In this document: positions 55,762 to 64,000 of the stretch, piece after piece
How the letters are laid out: every line of letters begins with the position of its first letter
How positions within the stretch are numbered: the first letter of the stretch is position 1
The notes under the pieces: model-generated
What the model was told of the DNA's origin: nothing
Database searches by the model: none
What the model saw: the letters and a program-made list of their open reading frames with translations, nothing else
DNA from: Altererythrobacter sp. ZODW24
GTDB taxonomy: Bacteria; Pseudomonadota; Alphaproteobacteria; Sphingomonadales; Sphingomonadaceae
DNA: 64,000 nucleotides
Assembly: GCF_003344885.1 (NCBI RefSeq)
Contig: NZ_CP031155.1
Span: 1,826,001 to 1,890,000, forward strand
Direction: 5' to 3'
Made by a program: the position numbers and the translations under genes

Positions 55762-55763
55762 CA

Positions 55764-56399
55764 TTGTCAACTGATGTTCCAGAAAAAACTGCTGGCCGGA
55801 TTGGCCGGCCCACTGACGAGGCGAAGCGTGATGCTGTTATAAATGCGGCTTCGGCGATGTTTTTCGACGTCGGTTTCGCGGCAACGGCAATCGAGCAAGT
55901 CGCTGCAAAGGCAGGTGTTTCCAAAGTCACCGTCTACAATCATTTCGGCGATAAGCGTGGCCTGTTTATAGCCACGGTCGAACGTGAATGCGAAAAAATG
56001 CGCAGGCATATGACGCTCGATCTGACACAGGTCGGTGACTTGCGTGACCGTTTGCTGGCACTCGGCGAAGCGATGAGCGCCTTCCTTGGCCGTCCTGAAA
56101 TGACTCGATTCGAGTTGCGGATTGCCGCTGAAACCGAACATGCTCCTGAAATCGGTCGCTCTTTCCTTGATGCGGGGCCCCGCAATATGCGCGCGGAATT
56201 CGCCGCGATGCTGAGGCACGAGGTCGAGTGCGGGCGGCTGAATATCGAGGATTTGCCGCTCGCAGCCGAGCAATTCGTCTCCATGTGTAAGGGGTTTGGC
56301 GATCTGGAACGCCGCTTCGGAGCCGGACGCGACGATGAGCGTGACCGCGAGCGGATCGAAGGCGCGGTTGATGTCTTCCTGAAGGTTTACGGCACCTGA
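55764..56399 (+). CDS. TetR-family repressor of the adjacent exporter
   Basis: 211 residues with a TTG start; GGAG lies about ten bases before it. The TetR helix-turn-helix is AIEQVAAKAGVSKVTVYNHF, followed by GDKRGLFIATVE. The C-terminal ligand domain is of the AefR-like type (HMTLDLTQVGDLRDRLLALG, EAMSAFLGRPEMTRFELRI). Divergent from the ABC exporter, with two palindromic operators in the gap, so it probably senses a compound the pump removes. Confidence 0.92.
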   Translation: MSTDVPEKTAGRIGRPTDEAKRDAVINAASAMFFDVGFAATAIEQVAAKAGVSKVTVYNHFGDKRGLFIATVERECEKMRRHMTLDLTQVGDLRDRLLALGEAMSAFLGRPEMTRFELRIAAETEHAPEIGRSFLDAGPRNMRAEFAAMLRHEVECGRLNIEDLPLAAEQFVSMCKGFGDLERRFGAGRDDERDRERIEGAVDVFLKVYGT

Positions 56400-56430
56400 T
56401 ATTCCGTAGACTCTGAATCACGGGCGTTAT

Positions 56431-56461
56431 CTTGCCATTCACCCTCCGCGCCCTACATTGG
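56431..56461 (+). promoter_or_regulatory. Possible RpoH-type promoter of ftsH
   Basis: CTTGCC (56431-56436) and CCTACATTGG (56452-56461) resemble the alphaproteobacterial RpoH pair (CTTGAA and CyTATnTnnG) with a 15-base gap, slightly short. The end is about 24 bases before the ftsH start. Confidence 0.4.
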
Positions 56462-56484
56462 TGCGTGAAAAGGAATCTTAGCCG

Positions 56485-58434
56485 ATGAATGACGAAAACG
56501 AACCGCAAGCACCCAATCCGTGGATCAAGAGCCTTATGGTCTGGGGCGGTATTTTCATGGCACTGCTGCTGGTCGTCACCATGTTCGGCAATCAGGGCGC
56601 TGCGCCGGGCGAAGAACTGGCCTATTCCGACTTCCGCAACAAGGTTGCCGAAGGCACGGTGAAGGACGTTTCTATCGCGCCTGACAAGATCACCGGTACG
56701 CTTGAAAACGGCGACCCTTTTGTCACAATTCCTGTCGCCGACGATCCGTCGCTGACGAAGCTGCTCGAAGATAATAAGGTCGAATTTGCTGGTGCGCCTG
56801 CTGAAGAGCGCGGCATGCTGCTGTTTATCCTGCTTCAGTCCCTGCCATTCCTGCTGATCCTTGGTATCGCGTTCTTTGCGCTGCGTCAGGTCCAGAAGGG
56901 CGGCGGCGCGGGCGGCGCGATGGGCTTCGGCAAATCGAAGGCCAAGATGCTGACCGAAAAGCAAGGCAAGGTAACTTTCGAAGACGTCGCAGGCATCGAT
57001 GAAGCGCGCGAAGAGCTGGAGGAAATCGTCGAGTTCCTGAAGGATCCGCACCGTTTCTCGAAACTTGGCGGCCAGATTCCCAAGGGTGCGCTGCTGGTCG
57101 GTTCGCCCGGTACTGGTAAGACATTGCTTGCTCGCGCCATCGCCGGCGAAGCTGGCGTGCCTTTTTACACTATCTCGGGTTCGGACTTCGTTGAAATGTT
57201 CGTCGGCGTCGGCGCGAGCCGCGTGCGCGATATGTTCGAGCAGGCCAAGAAGAACGCTCCCTGCATCCTCTTCATTGACGAAATCGACGCGGTGGGCCGG
57301 TCGCGCGGCAACGGCCTTGGCAATTCGAATGACGAGCGCGAGCAGACATTGAATCAACTTCTCGTCGAAATGGATGGTTTTGAAGCCAATGAAGGCATCA
57401 TCATTATCGCGGCGACCAACCGTCCTGACGTGCTTGATCCGGCGCTGCTGCGCCCGGGCCGCTTTGACCGTCAGATTGTTGTCCCGATCCCTGATATCGA
57501 TGGCCGCGAGAAAATCCTCGCTGTCCACATGAAGAAGGTTCCGCTGGCACCGGACGTTAATTCCCGCACGATTGCACGCGGCACGCCCGGTTTCTCTGGC
57601 GCCGACCTCGCCAATCTCGTCAACGAAGCTGCCTTGCTGGCTGCTCGCCGTAACAAGCGGCTGGTTGCGATGCAGGAATTTGAAGACGCCAAGGATAAGG
57701 TCATGATGGGCACTGAGCGCCGCTCGATGGTCATGACCGACGACGAGAAGAAAATGACTGCCTATCACGAGGCTGGCCACGCGCTTGTTTCGATTAATGA
57801 GGAAGCATCTGACCCGATCCACAAGGCAACGATCATTCCGCGCGGCCGCGCGCTGGGTATGGTTATGCGTCTGCCGGAGCGGGACAATTACTCTTATCAC
57901 CGCGATAAAATGCACGCCAACCTTGCCGTTGCGATGGGTGGCCGTGTGGCTGAAGAAGTGATCTTTGGACATAGCAAAGTATCGAGCGGTGCGTCTTCGG
58001 ACATCCAATATGCCACCGATCTGGCCCGCAACATGGTCACCAAATGGGGCATGTCCGACAAGCTTGGCCCGCTTCAGTACGAGGCGAGTCAGGAAGGCTA
58101 TCTCGGCATGGGCCAGACCAGCCGCACGATGGGCGGCGCCGAAACCAACAAGCTGATCGACGCCGAAATCAAGGCGCTGGTCGAAGGCGGTCTGAAGCGC
58201 GCCACCGATGTGTTGACCGAGCAGGAAGACAAGCTGCACCTGCTGGCACAAGCGATGCTCGAATATGAAACGCTGACCGGTGACGAGATCAACGAGCTGA
58301 TGGAAAACGGCAAGATCGACCGTCCTGATGAGCCCAAGGGTCCCGTCATCAACGTGCCCAAGCATGGCAGCGCCGTGCCCAAGGCGGGCAAGAAGTTCGG
58401 CGGATCAGGCGATGCGGCGCCGCAAGGAAGCTAA
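56485..58434 (+). CDS. ftsH: ATP-dependent zinc metalloprotease FtsH
   Basis: 649 residues. Inner-membrane hexameric AAA+ protease that removes misassembled membrane proteins and regulators such as RpoH and LpxC. Two helices (about 11-30 and 112-130) flank a periplasmic domain. Walker A is GSPGTGKT near residue 205, Walker [15 protein letters not shown] arginines in [13 protein letters not shown], and the zinc site HEAGH near 428 with the third ligand Asp in [16 protein letters not shown]. Its C-terminal tail is hydrophilic. A terminator follows. Confidence 0.97.
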   Translation: MNDENEPQAPNPWIKSLMVWGGIFMALLLVVTMFGNQGAAPGEELAYSDFRNKVAEGTVKDVSIAPDKITGTLENGDPFVTIPVADDPSLTKLLEDNKVEFAGAPAEERGMLLFILLQSLPFLLILGIAFFALRQVQKGGGAGGAMGFGKSKAKMLTEKQGKVTFEDVAGIDEAREELEEIVEFLKDPHRFSKLGGQIPKGALLVGSPGTGKTLLARAIAGEAGVPFYTISGSDFVEMFVGVGASRVRDMFEQAKKNAPCILFIDEIDAVGRSRGNGLGNSNDEREQTLNQLLVEMDGFEANEGIIIIAATNRPDVLDPALLRPGRFDRQIVVPIPDIDGREKILAVHMKKVPLAPDVNSRTIARGTPGFSGADLANLVNEAALLAARRNKRLVAMQEFEDAKDKVMMGTERRSMVMTDDEKKMTAYHEAGHALVSINEEASDPIHKATIIPRGRALGMVMRLPERDNYSYHRDKMHANLAVAMGGRVAEEVIFGHSKVSSGASSDIQYATDLARNMVTKWGMSDKLGPLQYEASQEGYLGMGQTSRTMGGAETNKLIDAEIKALVEGGLKRATDVLTEQEDKLHLLAQAMLEYETLTGDEINELMENGKIDRPDEPKGPVINVPKHGSAVPKAGKKFGGSGDAAPQGS

Positions 58435-58453
58435 GCCATCCGGCACCATTTTA

Positions 58454-58489
58454 AGGGGGCTCTTCTCGGCAGCGGGAGGAGCCCTTTTT
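58454..58489 (+). terminator. Intrinsic terminator after ftsH
   Basis: GGGCTC (58457-58462) pairs with GAGCCC (58479-58484) and TTTTT follows; extra G-T pairs extend the stem outward. It starts about 20 bases after the ftsH stop and abuts the end of the convergent DUF3667 gene. Confidence 0.8.
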
Positions 58490-58490
58490 G

Positions 58491-59567
58491 TTAGGTACCA
58501 ACCGCCATCGTTAGTCCGACAATAAACATGCCGATGGCGATCCAGCAGAATATGCTCACAGCGACCAAACGCCAAATCGCATTCATACGGCTGAGGCTGT
58601 ATGTCCCGCGCAGCTGCCGATACAGGTGGTACGGCGCATAAAAGAGCAGAACGCTAGCGAACCCTAACCCAAGATAGGCAAACAGGCTGATCAAGCCGAT
58701 CAGGGCGATCATGAATGACATGGAGTAGGTCACGAAGACCGTGTGGTCATACATCCGGAATTTCCGGCTGAACGGAAATAGCAGCCAGATAAATGGCACG
58801 CTGATCGGAATTAGAAGCCAGCTGAATTTATAGGCGTTGGTTTGCAGCTTGTAGATCAGCAGCTGCGGGTTCGCTTTTGCCTTCTTCCAGGCGTCGTTGA
58901 TCGTGGATGATGGCACCACGCCGCTGACTTGCAACTCGGGCTCAGGTCCTTCGACTTCTACGCCGGTGAGCTCAAGCAGTTCGCGGGTGGTCGCTTGTTG
59001 AACCTGAAGGGCCGCGATGTCCGTGTTCAACTCGGTTTCGAGTTCGCTTCCCGGAGTTACTGTTTCCAGTTTCAACTGGGCCTCTCGCAGCTCGAGTGTC
59101 GCGGCTGTGTAGGCCTCCTGCATCTCAGCGGTGGCATCCGGTTCGACTTCGCCGTCCCATTGAAGCGCTCCGCCAAGTGCATTGAACAAAGCGAAGGTCA
59201 GAAACACCACGAAAAGGAACAGAGCGATAGGCGAGACATATTTGGCTCGCTTGCCCTCGATATATTCGCGCGTCAGCCGGCCAGGATTGAGCAACCATAC
59301 TGGCAAAGTGCGCCACAGCTTGCCTTCGAAATGCAGCACGCCGTGGAGCAGATCGTGGAAGAATGCGCTGAGCGTACGGTGGATATGCGAACGCTGGCCG
59401 CAGGAATGGCAGTGCGCGCCCACAAGCTTAGTGCCGCAGTTGAGGCACGCCTGTTCCGCCGTATGACCATCCTCGCCGGGCTTCGCGCCATCGGCACCGG
59501 GTTCCACGGCGTGGGCAGTCACGGCGCCTTGCACCAATCCGCCGATTGCTTCGGGAATATCACTCAT
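58491..59567 (-). CDS. DUF3667 membrane protein with zinc ribbon
   Basis: 358 residues. N-terminal zinc-ribbon-like CLNCGTKLVGAHCHSCGQ (about residues 35-52), then the family's FHDLLHGVLHFEGKLWRTLP with LLNPGRLTREYIEGKRAKYVSP, a membrane helix, a coiled region (about 140-215) and four further helices. The function of DUF3667 is not known. The GGGG before the ATG and its position fix the start at the MSDIPEA methionine. Confidence 0.85.
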   Translation of the reverse strand: MSDIPEAIGGLVQGAVTAHAVEPGADGAKPGEDGHTAEQACLNCGTKLVGAHCHSCGQRSHIHRTLSAFFHDLLHGVLHFEGKLWRTLPVWLLNPGRLTREYIEGKRAKYVSPIALFLFVVFLTFALFNALGGALQWDGEVEPDATAEMQEAYTAATLELREAQLKLETVTPGSELETELNTDIAALQVQQATTRELLELTGVEVEGPEPELQVSGVVPSSTINDAWKKAKANPQLLIYKLQTNAYKFSWLLIPISVPFIWLLFPFSRKFRMYDHTVFVTYSMSFMIALIGLISLFAYLGLGFASVLLFYAPYHLYRQLRGTYSLSRMNAIWRLVAVSIFCWIAIGMFIVGLTMAVGT

Positions 59568-59644
59568 GCCTGCCCCTTTCGGCATTTGCCGTCTGGCGCT
59601 TGGATGCCATTACGGCTGATGACTGACAATGGTCAGGCCTAAAG

Positions 59645-59674
59645 AAAAAGGAGCCACATCGCTGCGGCCCCTTT
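59645..59674 (-). terminator. Intrinsic terminator of rpoZ
   Basis: AAGGGGCC and GGCTCCTT on the minus strand, one G-T pair, followed by TTTCTTT. It lies 25 bases past the rpoZ stop. Confidence 0.75.
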
Positions 59675-59698
59675 CAAAATTTCATGTGATCGAGGAGA

Positions 59699-60043
59699 TC
59701 AACCGTCGTAATCGGAACCGATCGAAGTCGAACGGGCCGGGGCCGATGCGGTGATCCGCAGCGCTTCCGCCGACTGGCTGAGCGAACCGATTTCATCCGC
59801 ATCTTCTTCATCGTCAGGCAGCACGCGCTGCAGGCCGAGGATAACGCTTTCTTTCAGAACTTTCGGCTTCACCGTCTGTTCGGCGATTTCGCGCAGAGCG
59901 ACAACCGGGTTCTTATCACGGTCGCGGTCGATGGTGAGTTCAGCACCGCCGGACATTTCGCGGGCACGCTGGCCAGCAAGTAAAACGAGGTCGAAACGGT
60001 TTGGAACCTTATCGACACAATCTTCGACGGTAACGCGCGCCAT
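59699..60043 (-). CDS. rpoZ: RNA polymerase omega subunit
   Basis: 114 residues. Stabilises the beta' subunit of RNA polymerase and in many bacteria forms part of a ppGpp site. N-terminal [20 protein letters not shown] and the conserved REIAEQTV are present. The acidic, Ser-rich tail ([20 protein letters not shown]) is longer than in E. coli, as in many alphaproteobacteria. The ATG before ARVTVED is used; the usual partner relA/spoT is not adjacent. Confidence 0.95.
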   Translation of the reverse strand: MARVTVEDCVDKVPNRFDLVLLAGQRAREMSGGAELTIDRDRDKNPVVALREIAEQTVKPKVLKESVILGLQRVLPDDEEDADEIGSLSQSAEALRITASAPARSTSIGSDYDG

Positions 60044-60082
60044 GGGCACTCCGATAAATTCTAGGGTTGTAGGATTGACTGC

Positions 60083-60111
60083 TAATTAGGGTTCGCGCGC
60101 TTCAGAGTCAA
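60083..60111 (-). promoter_or_regulatory. Promoter of rpoZ
   Basis: Minus-strand TTGACT (60106-60111), a 17-base spacer and TAATTA (60083-60088). It predicts transcription from about 60076, a leader of about 33 bases. Confidence 0.5.
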
Positions 60112-60197
60112 GAAAATCTCGGGAAATGCGGGCGTGTGGAGCGCAGATACTGCCTCAAGACTTGCCCCGCAAAGCACTCGGGGACTAGAGGCCGCGC

Positions 60198-61394
60198 ATG
60201 ACCGCAACCGAACCTGCCAAGCAGGGCGCCAATACCGATATCGCAGCATGGCAGGATCCCGTGCCGTTCGAGGCCGAGGCGCAGGGGCTTTCCTTCACCT
60301 TCTTTCCCTCGGGCAAGGACCGGCTGGAACGGTTGCTTGGGCTGATCACCGGCGCGAACAGATCGCTTAAGCTGTGTTTCTATATCTTCGCCAATGACGA
60401 TGCCGGAACCAGCGTGCGTGATGCGCTGGTGGAGGCGGCAAATCGCGGGGTCGATGTGACGCTGATCGTCGATGGCTTTGGTGCGGGCGCGGAGGACAGT
60501 TTCTTCGAGGAGCTAGCTAATGCCGGTGGCCGCTACAGCAAATTCAGCCCTCGTTGGTCCCAGCGCTATCTGATTCGCAATCATCAAAAAATGGTGATCG
60601 CGGACGATGAAACGGCGATGATTGGCGGCTTTAATGTAGAGCATGATTACTTCGCACCGCCGGAGGAGAACGGCTGGCACGATCTGGGCCTGACGTTGAA
60701 GGGTGATGCTGTGGGCGGGTTGGTCAGTTGGTTCGATCAGTTGGAGCAATGGACTTCCAACCCCAAGGCCAATTGGCGCGCGATGTACCGGATGATCCGC
60801 CAGTGGGATGCCGGAACCGGCTCCGTACGGTGGTTGATTGGCGGGCCGACGCGCGGCTGGTCGAGCTGGGCGAAATGTGTCGGGCAGGACCTGCAACGCG
60901 GCAAACGGCTCGACATGATGATGGCTTATTTCAGCCCGTCACCCAGCCTGCTGCGCCGCATCGGGCGGATTTCGAAGAACGGTGAAGCGCGGCTGGTAAT
61001 GGCCGGAAAATCGGACAATGGCGCGACATTGGGGGCGACGCGCGCGCTCTATGGCTATCTGCTGAAACGCGGCGCGCAGGTCTATGAATTCCAGCCCTGC
61101 AAGCTTCACGCAAAGATGATTGTGCTGGATGATGCGGTCTATGTCGGCAGCGCGAATTTCGACATGCGCAGCTTGTTCCTGAACCTCGAATTGGTGCTGA
61201 GGATCGAGGACAAACAGCTCGCGGACACGATGCGCGCATATCTGGCGAAGCATGTGCCTGTCAGCGAACATATCACTGCCGAAAGCCACCGGCGCGATGC
61301 GACGCTGGGCCGGCGGATCAAATGGGCGGTCAGCTGGTTTCTGGTGACGGTCGTGGATTACACCGTCACTCGCAGGCTCAATCTGGGGCTGTAG
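60198..61394 (+). CDS. Phospholipase D-like protein (cardiolipin synthase type)
   Basis: 398 residues with two HKD domains: NHQKMVIADDETAMIGGFNV near residue 133 and KLHAKMIVLDDAVYVGSANF near 302. No clear membrane helix, so it is more like the ClsB/ymdB-type phospholipase D-like enzymes than full-length ClsA. It joins or transfers phosphatidyl groups. Alone between rpoZ and dnaB, convergent with dnaB. Confidence 0.9.
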   Translation: MTATEPAKQGANTDIAAWQDPVPFEAEAQGLSFTFFPSGKDRLERLLGLITGANRSLKLCFYIFANDDAGTSVRDALVEAANRGVDVTLIVDGFGAGAEDSFFEELANAGGRYSKFSPRWSQRYLIRNHQKMVIADDETAMIGGFNVEHDYFAPPEENGWHDLGLTLKGDAVGGLVSWFDQLEQWTSNPKANWRAMYRMIRQWDAGTGSVRWLIGGPTRGWSSWAKCVGQDLQRGKRLDMMMAYFSPSPSLLRRIGRISKNGEARLVMAGKSDNGATLGATRALYGYLLKRGAQVYEFQPCKLHAKMIVLDDAVYVGSANFDMRSLFLNLELVLRIEDKQLADTMRAYLAKHVPVSEHITAESHRRDATLGRRIKWAVSWFLVTVVDYTVTRRLNLGL

Positions 61395-61402
61395 GCGCGC
61401 TG

Positions 61403-62935
61403 CTATTCGAAGCCGTAATCCGAATAATCCTTCATATTCGGCGAGGTGAACTTGGTGAACTCGCTCTGGAACAACAGCGGGACGTTGCCGGTTGAACCGT
61501 GACGCTGCTTGGCCACGATCAGCGTCGCCTTGTTGTTCACTTCGATCTGCGTGTTCGCCCAGACGTTATACTTCTCGACCGCTTCGGGTGAACTGTCGGC
61601 GGTTGGCTTATCCGGCTCTGAAGAGGCGTGATAATAGTCTTCGCGGAAGATAAACCAGACCATATCCGCGTCTTGCTCGATCGAGCCCGATTCGCGCAGA
61701 TCCGAAAGCATCGGGCGCTTGTCTTCGCGCTGTTCGACCGCACGGCTGAGCTGCGAAAGCGCGATCACGGGAACCTCAAGCTCCTTCGCTAGCGTTTTCA
61801 GGCCCCGGCTGATCTCGGAGATTTCATTGACGCGGTTATCATTCGCGCGCCCGCTGCCCTGCAGCAATTGCAGGTAATCGACCACGATCATGCCGATGTC
61901 GTGCCGCCGCTTCAGCCGGCGAGCTCTCGTCCGCAATGCACCGATTGTCAGCGCAGGCGTGTCGTCGATGAACAGCGGCAGTTCCGCCAGTCGCTGGCTG
62001 GCGAAGGACAGCTTCTGGAACTCTTCGCGGCTTAGTTTACCCGAACGCAGCGCCTCCGAAGAAATCTCGGACTGCTCGGCCAAAATACGCGTGGCGAGCT
62101 GATCGGCGCTCATCTCCAGACTGAAGAAAGCGACCGGCGCACCGTAATTATTCGGGCCGCCATCCGCCTGAAACTTCAGATGCTCTTCGGCGCAGTTGAA
62201 GGCGATGTTGGTGGCGAGCGAGGTTTTGCCCATACCGGGACGGGCAGCCAGAATGATCAAATCGCTGTCATGCAGGCCGGCGGTCTTCTGATCGATCGTC
62301 ACCAGGCCGGTTGTCTTGCCCGATACGCCGCCGCCTGAATTCATCGCGGCTTCGACCATCTGGATTGCGGTGATTGCAGCGTGTTTGAAATTCTTTGCTT
62401 CGTTACCAGTGGTGGCACCCTCGGCGACGCGGAACAGGTCGGCTTCTGCCTGTTCGATCTGCTCCATCGGAGCGACGCTTTCGGACGTATCGAGCGCGTC
62501 TTCGACCAGGCTGCGGCCTACGCTAACCAGTTCGCGCAGCAAGGCGAGGTCATAAATCTGCTGGGCCAATTCACGCGGGGCGAGCAGGCCTTGGCCGTCG
62601 GCAGTTAGCCGAGCGAGATAGGTTATGCCGCCCAGTTCCTTGAGCGCTTCATCGGCCTCGAAATAGGGTTTCAGCGTGACGGGCGTAACCACGGCTGAGC
62701 GGTCGAGCAAAGTCAGAACGCGCTCGTAAACGCGGCCATGCACCGGCTCGAAGAAATGCTCGGGCCGAATCGCTACGGGCAATTCCTCGATCACCCGGTT
62801 GTCGATCAACACAGCGCCCAGAAACGCGGCCTCCGCCTCGACATTGGCGGGCAGGGTGCGGCCCGCGGTTTCGCGGGATTCGGTCTTGTCGCTAGCGGCG
62901 TCGGGAGTTCGGATCATCAGGTCTTGGTCAGGCAT
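61403..62935 (-). CDS. dnaB: Replicative DNA helicase
   Basis: 510 residues. Hexameric 5'-3' helicase of the replisome. N-terminal primase-binding domain (about 30-150, LPANVEAEAAFLGAVLIDNR), linker, and RecA-like motor: Walker A LAARPGMGKTSLATNIAFN near residue 230, Walker B IGMIVVDYLQLLQGSGRAND, and arginine-finger region QREDKRPMLSDLRESGSIEQ. The ATG before PDQDLMI was chosen over a longer open frame. No intein insertion is seen. Confidence 0.96.
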   Translation of the reverse strand: MPDQDLMIRTPDAASDKTESRETAGRTLPANVEAEAAFLGAVLIDNRVIEELPVAIRPEHFFEPVHGRVYERVLTLLDRSAVVTPVTLKPYFEADEALKELGGITYLARLTADGQGLLAPRELAQQIYDLALLRELVSVGRSLVEDALDTSESVAPMEQIEQAEADLFRVAEGATTGNEAKNFKHAAITAIQMVEAAMNSGGGVSGKTTGLVTIDQKTAGLHDSDLIILAARPGMGKTSLATNIAFNCAEEHLKFQADGGPNNYGAPVAFFSLEMSADQLATRILAEQSEISSEALRSGKLSREEFQKLSFASQRLAELPLFIDDTPALTIGALRTRARRLKRRHDIGMIVVDYLQLLQGSGRANDNRVNEISEISRGLKTLAKELEVPVIALSQLSRAVEQREDKRPMLSDLRESGSIEQDADMVWFIFREDYYHASSEPDKPTADSSPEAVEKYNVWANTQIEVNNKATLIVAKQRHGSTGNVPLLFQSEFTKFTSPNMKDYSDYGFE

Positions 62936-63091
62936 GACGGTTCTAATGCGTGATGAGTGCGGCAAGGGGAAGGCAGGTTCGATACAGAAGCTGGGACAGC
63001 TTTGTGCAAAACCCCAAAAAGAAATTTTCGTGACCAACTTGCTTTAGAAAGCTTGCCGCATACCCTTCGCATCTGCGAGAGCATTCCGCAC

Positions 63092-63574
63092 ATGGCCGAA
63101 TACCGCATTTCCCATATCAATCTCGACGATGAGACGATCCTTTGGCGTAGCGCCGATGTGGAGCAGGAACGGCGCGTAGCGATGTTCGATCTGATCGAGG
63201 AAAACACGTTCAAGCCGGTCCGTTCTGCAGAGGCGGGGCATGATGGTCCTTACCAGCTGCAACTGTCTGTGCCCGAGGGCCGCTTGTCACTGGTGATCTC
63301 GGACAGTGACGGAAATGAACTGGAAACACTGCTCCTTGGCCTCGCTCGCTTCCGCCGCCCGATCCGCGAATATTTCGCGATTTGCGACAGCTATTATCAG
63401 GCGATTCGCCAAGCCACTGCGGCTGAAATCGAAACAATCGATATGGCCCGCCGCGGGGTCCATAATGGCGCGGCCGAGCTGCTGATGGAGCGGCTGGAGG
63501 GTAAGGTCGAGACTGACTTTGCCACGGCAAGGCGGCTGTTCACGTTGATCTGCGTCCTGCATATCAAAGGCTGA
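63092..63574 (+). CDS. UPF0262 family protein
   Basis: 160 residues. Family opening AEYRISHINLDDETILWRSA, core QERRVAMFDLIEENTFKPV and VPEGRLSLVISDSDGNEL, and closing TDFATARRLFTLICVLHIKG all match UPF0262, known from alphaproteobacteria. No function is established. It lies divergent from dnaB and 17 bases before the GH25-like gene, so the two may be co-transcribed. Confidence 0.92.
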   Translation: MAEYRISHINLDDETILWRSADVEQERRVAMFDLIEENTFKPVRSAEAGHDGPYQLQLSVPEGRLSLVISDSDGNELETLLLGLARFRRPIREYFAICDSYYQAIRQATAAEIETIDMARRGVHNGAAELLMERLEGKVETDFATARRLFTLICVLHIKG

Positions 63575-63591
63575 ACGGGGGCGCTGGATCG

Positions 63592-64000
63592 ATGGCACGC
63601 AAGAAGAAACTCGGCAGCCGGTTACGCTGGGCAGCGGCGGTGCTTCTGCTCGTTCTGCTGGCCGCCGGATTTGGCTGGTGGCATCTCATCAACTGGACGC
63701 CCGACCGCGCTGAGTATCCGGTGCAAGGCGTGCTGATCGGCGCGGCTGATGGGGAACCGGACTTCCGTGCGCTCAAAGCTATTGGCGCAGACTTCGCCTA
63801 CCTCGAAGCGAGCAATGGCGCGGACGAGCAGGACGTTTCGTTTGCGCGCAACTATGCTGCCTCGCGTAAAGCAGGGCTGCGGATTGGCGTGATCCACGCG
63901 TTTGATCCTTGCGTCCCGGCGGATGGCCAATCCGGCAATTTCGTCACCATCGTGCCGCGCGTGGACGATCTGCTGCCACCCGCGATTGAGCTCGCCAAGA
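63592..64000 (+). CDS. GH25 lysozyme-like protein with altered catalytic residues (partial, runs off window end)
   Basis: 136 codons of a longer gene. Signal anchor (about residues 13-28), then YPVQGVLIGAADGEPDFRAL where active GH25 enzymes read GIDVSHHQGxIDW: the Asp, Ser and His are replaced. Later ADFAYLEASNGADEQ replaces the usual KATEG, and LLPPAIELAK replaces the catalytic DxE. Fold features (GLRIGVIHAFDPC, NFVTIVP) remain. It may bind peptidoglycan without cleaving it, or use other residues. Confidence 0.8.
   Translation, partial: MARKKKLGSRLRWAAAVLLLVLLAAGFGWWHLINWTPDRAEYPVQGVLIGAADGEPDFRALKAIGADFAYLEASNGADEQDVSFARNYAASRKAGLRIGVIHAFDPCVPADGQSGNFVTIVPRVDDLLPPAIELAK

Noticed and set aside
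55966-58365. 799-codon open frame antisense to ftsH
   Set aside because: It mirrors the ftsH coding strand codon by codon; such long antisense frames arise from the GC-rich third positions. There are no recognisable domains or ribosome site.

Overview
The window is a gene-dense, moderately GC-rich piece of an alphaproteobacterial chromosome. It most resembles the Sphingomonadales (Erythrobacter/Sphingomonas-like). The basis is an Asn/Arg-rich DUF4167 protein, UPF0262, an HWE/HisKA_2-type sensor kinase, a fused TVP38-FAD reductase, and sphingomonad-like versions of LptB, RpoN and PrmC. No sequence search was run, so the lineage is an inference. No rRNA gene, intact tRNA, CRISPR array or insertion sequence was seen.

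Layout. 1-11200: housekeeping genes (rpoN partial, lptB, ppa, hisS-prfA-prmC, DUF4167, lnt, metK), then a small membrane protein and a GbsR/MarR regulator, each preceded by a TTTCTGTAA-containing palindrome. 11306-16558: a tight seven-gene minus-strand operon (scoA, HAD-like lipoprotein, NTF2-like lipoprotein, scoB, GST, class III CoA-transferase, GST) behind a palindrome-rich control region and a possible small RNA. 16956-25100: a CDC48/VCP-type double AAA ATPase, MscS channel, CHASE3-HWE kinase, PolA and a tiny Ala-rich repeat lipoprotein. 25191-34662: a class A beta-lactamase homologue lacking Glu166, a three-gene set (fatty acid hydroxylase, exported unknown, HTTM-DCC membrane protein), a DUF2235 lipoprotein, groESL with both a CIRCE operator and a sigma32-type promoter, a MATE exporter and a PagL-like protein.

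34730-36551 is a gene graveyard. It holds a truncated unknown gene joined to the C-terminal third of an alpha-methylacyl-CoA racemase, then mobA, the tail of an Mrr-like restriction enzyme, paired TTGGGGGC repeats and a decayed tRNA 3' end. It looks like the scar of a lost integrated element.

36552-51397: RoxA-like uL16 hydroxylase, RluE, an ABC-F ATPase, a CDP-alcohol phosphatidyltransferase, a nucleoside transporter and a redox/membrane group (DoxX-like, TVP38-FAD reductase, SelD-type flavoprotein). Then follow a sodium/solute symporter and the tightly coupled DUF3604, parvulin and HupE/UreJ cassette. 51364-56399: a tripartite ABC exporter (permease, ATPase, HlyD adaptor, outer membrane factor) divergent from its TetR repressor across two palindromic operators. 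56485-64000: ftsH, DUF3667, rpoZ, a phospholipase D-like enzyme, dnaB, UPF0262 and a GH25 lysozyme-like protein (cut by the window end) whose usual catalytic acids are replaced.

The best candidates for an undescribed system are the DUF3604-PPIase-HupE cassette, the CoA-transferase operon with two secreted proteins inserted between its subunits, and the fatty acid hydroxylase/HTTM-DCC trio.
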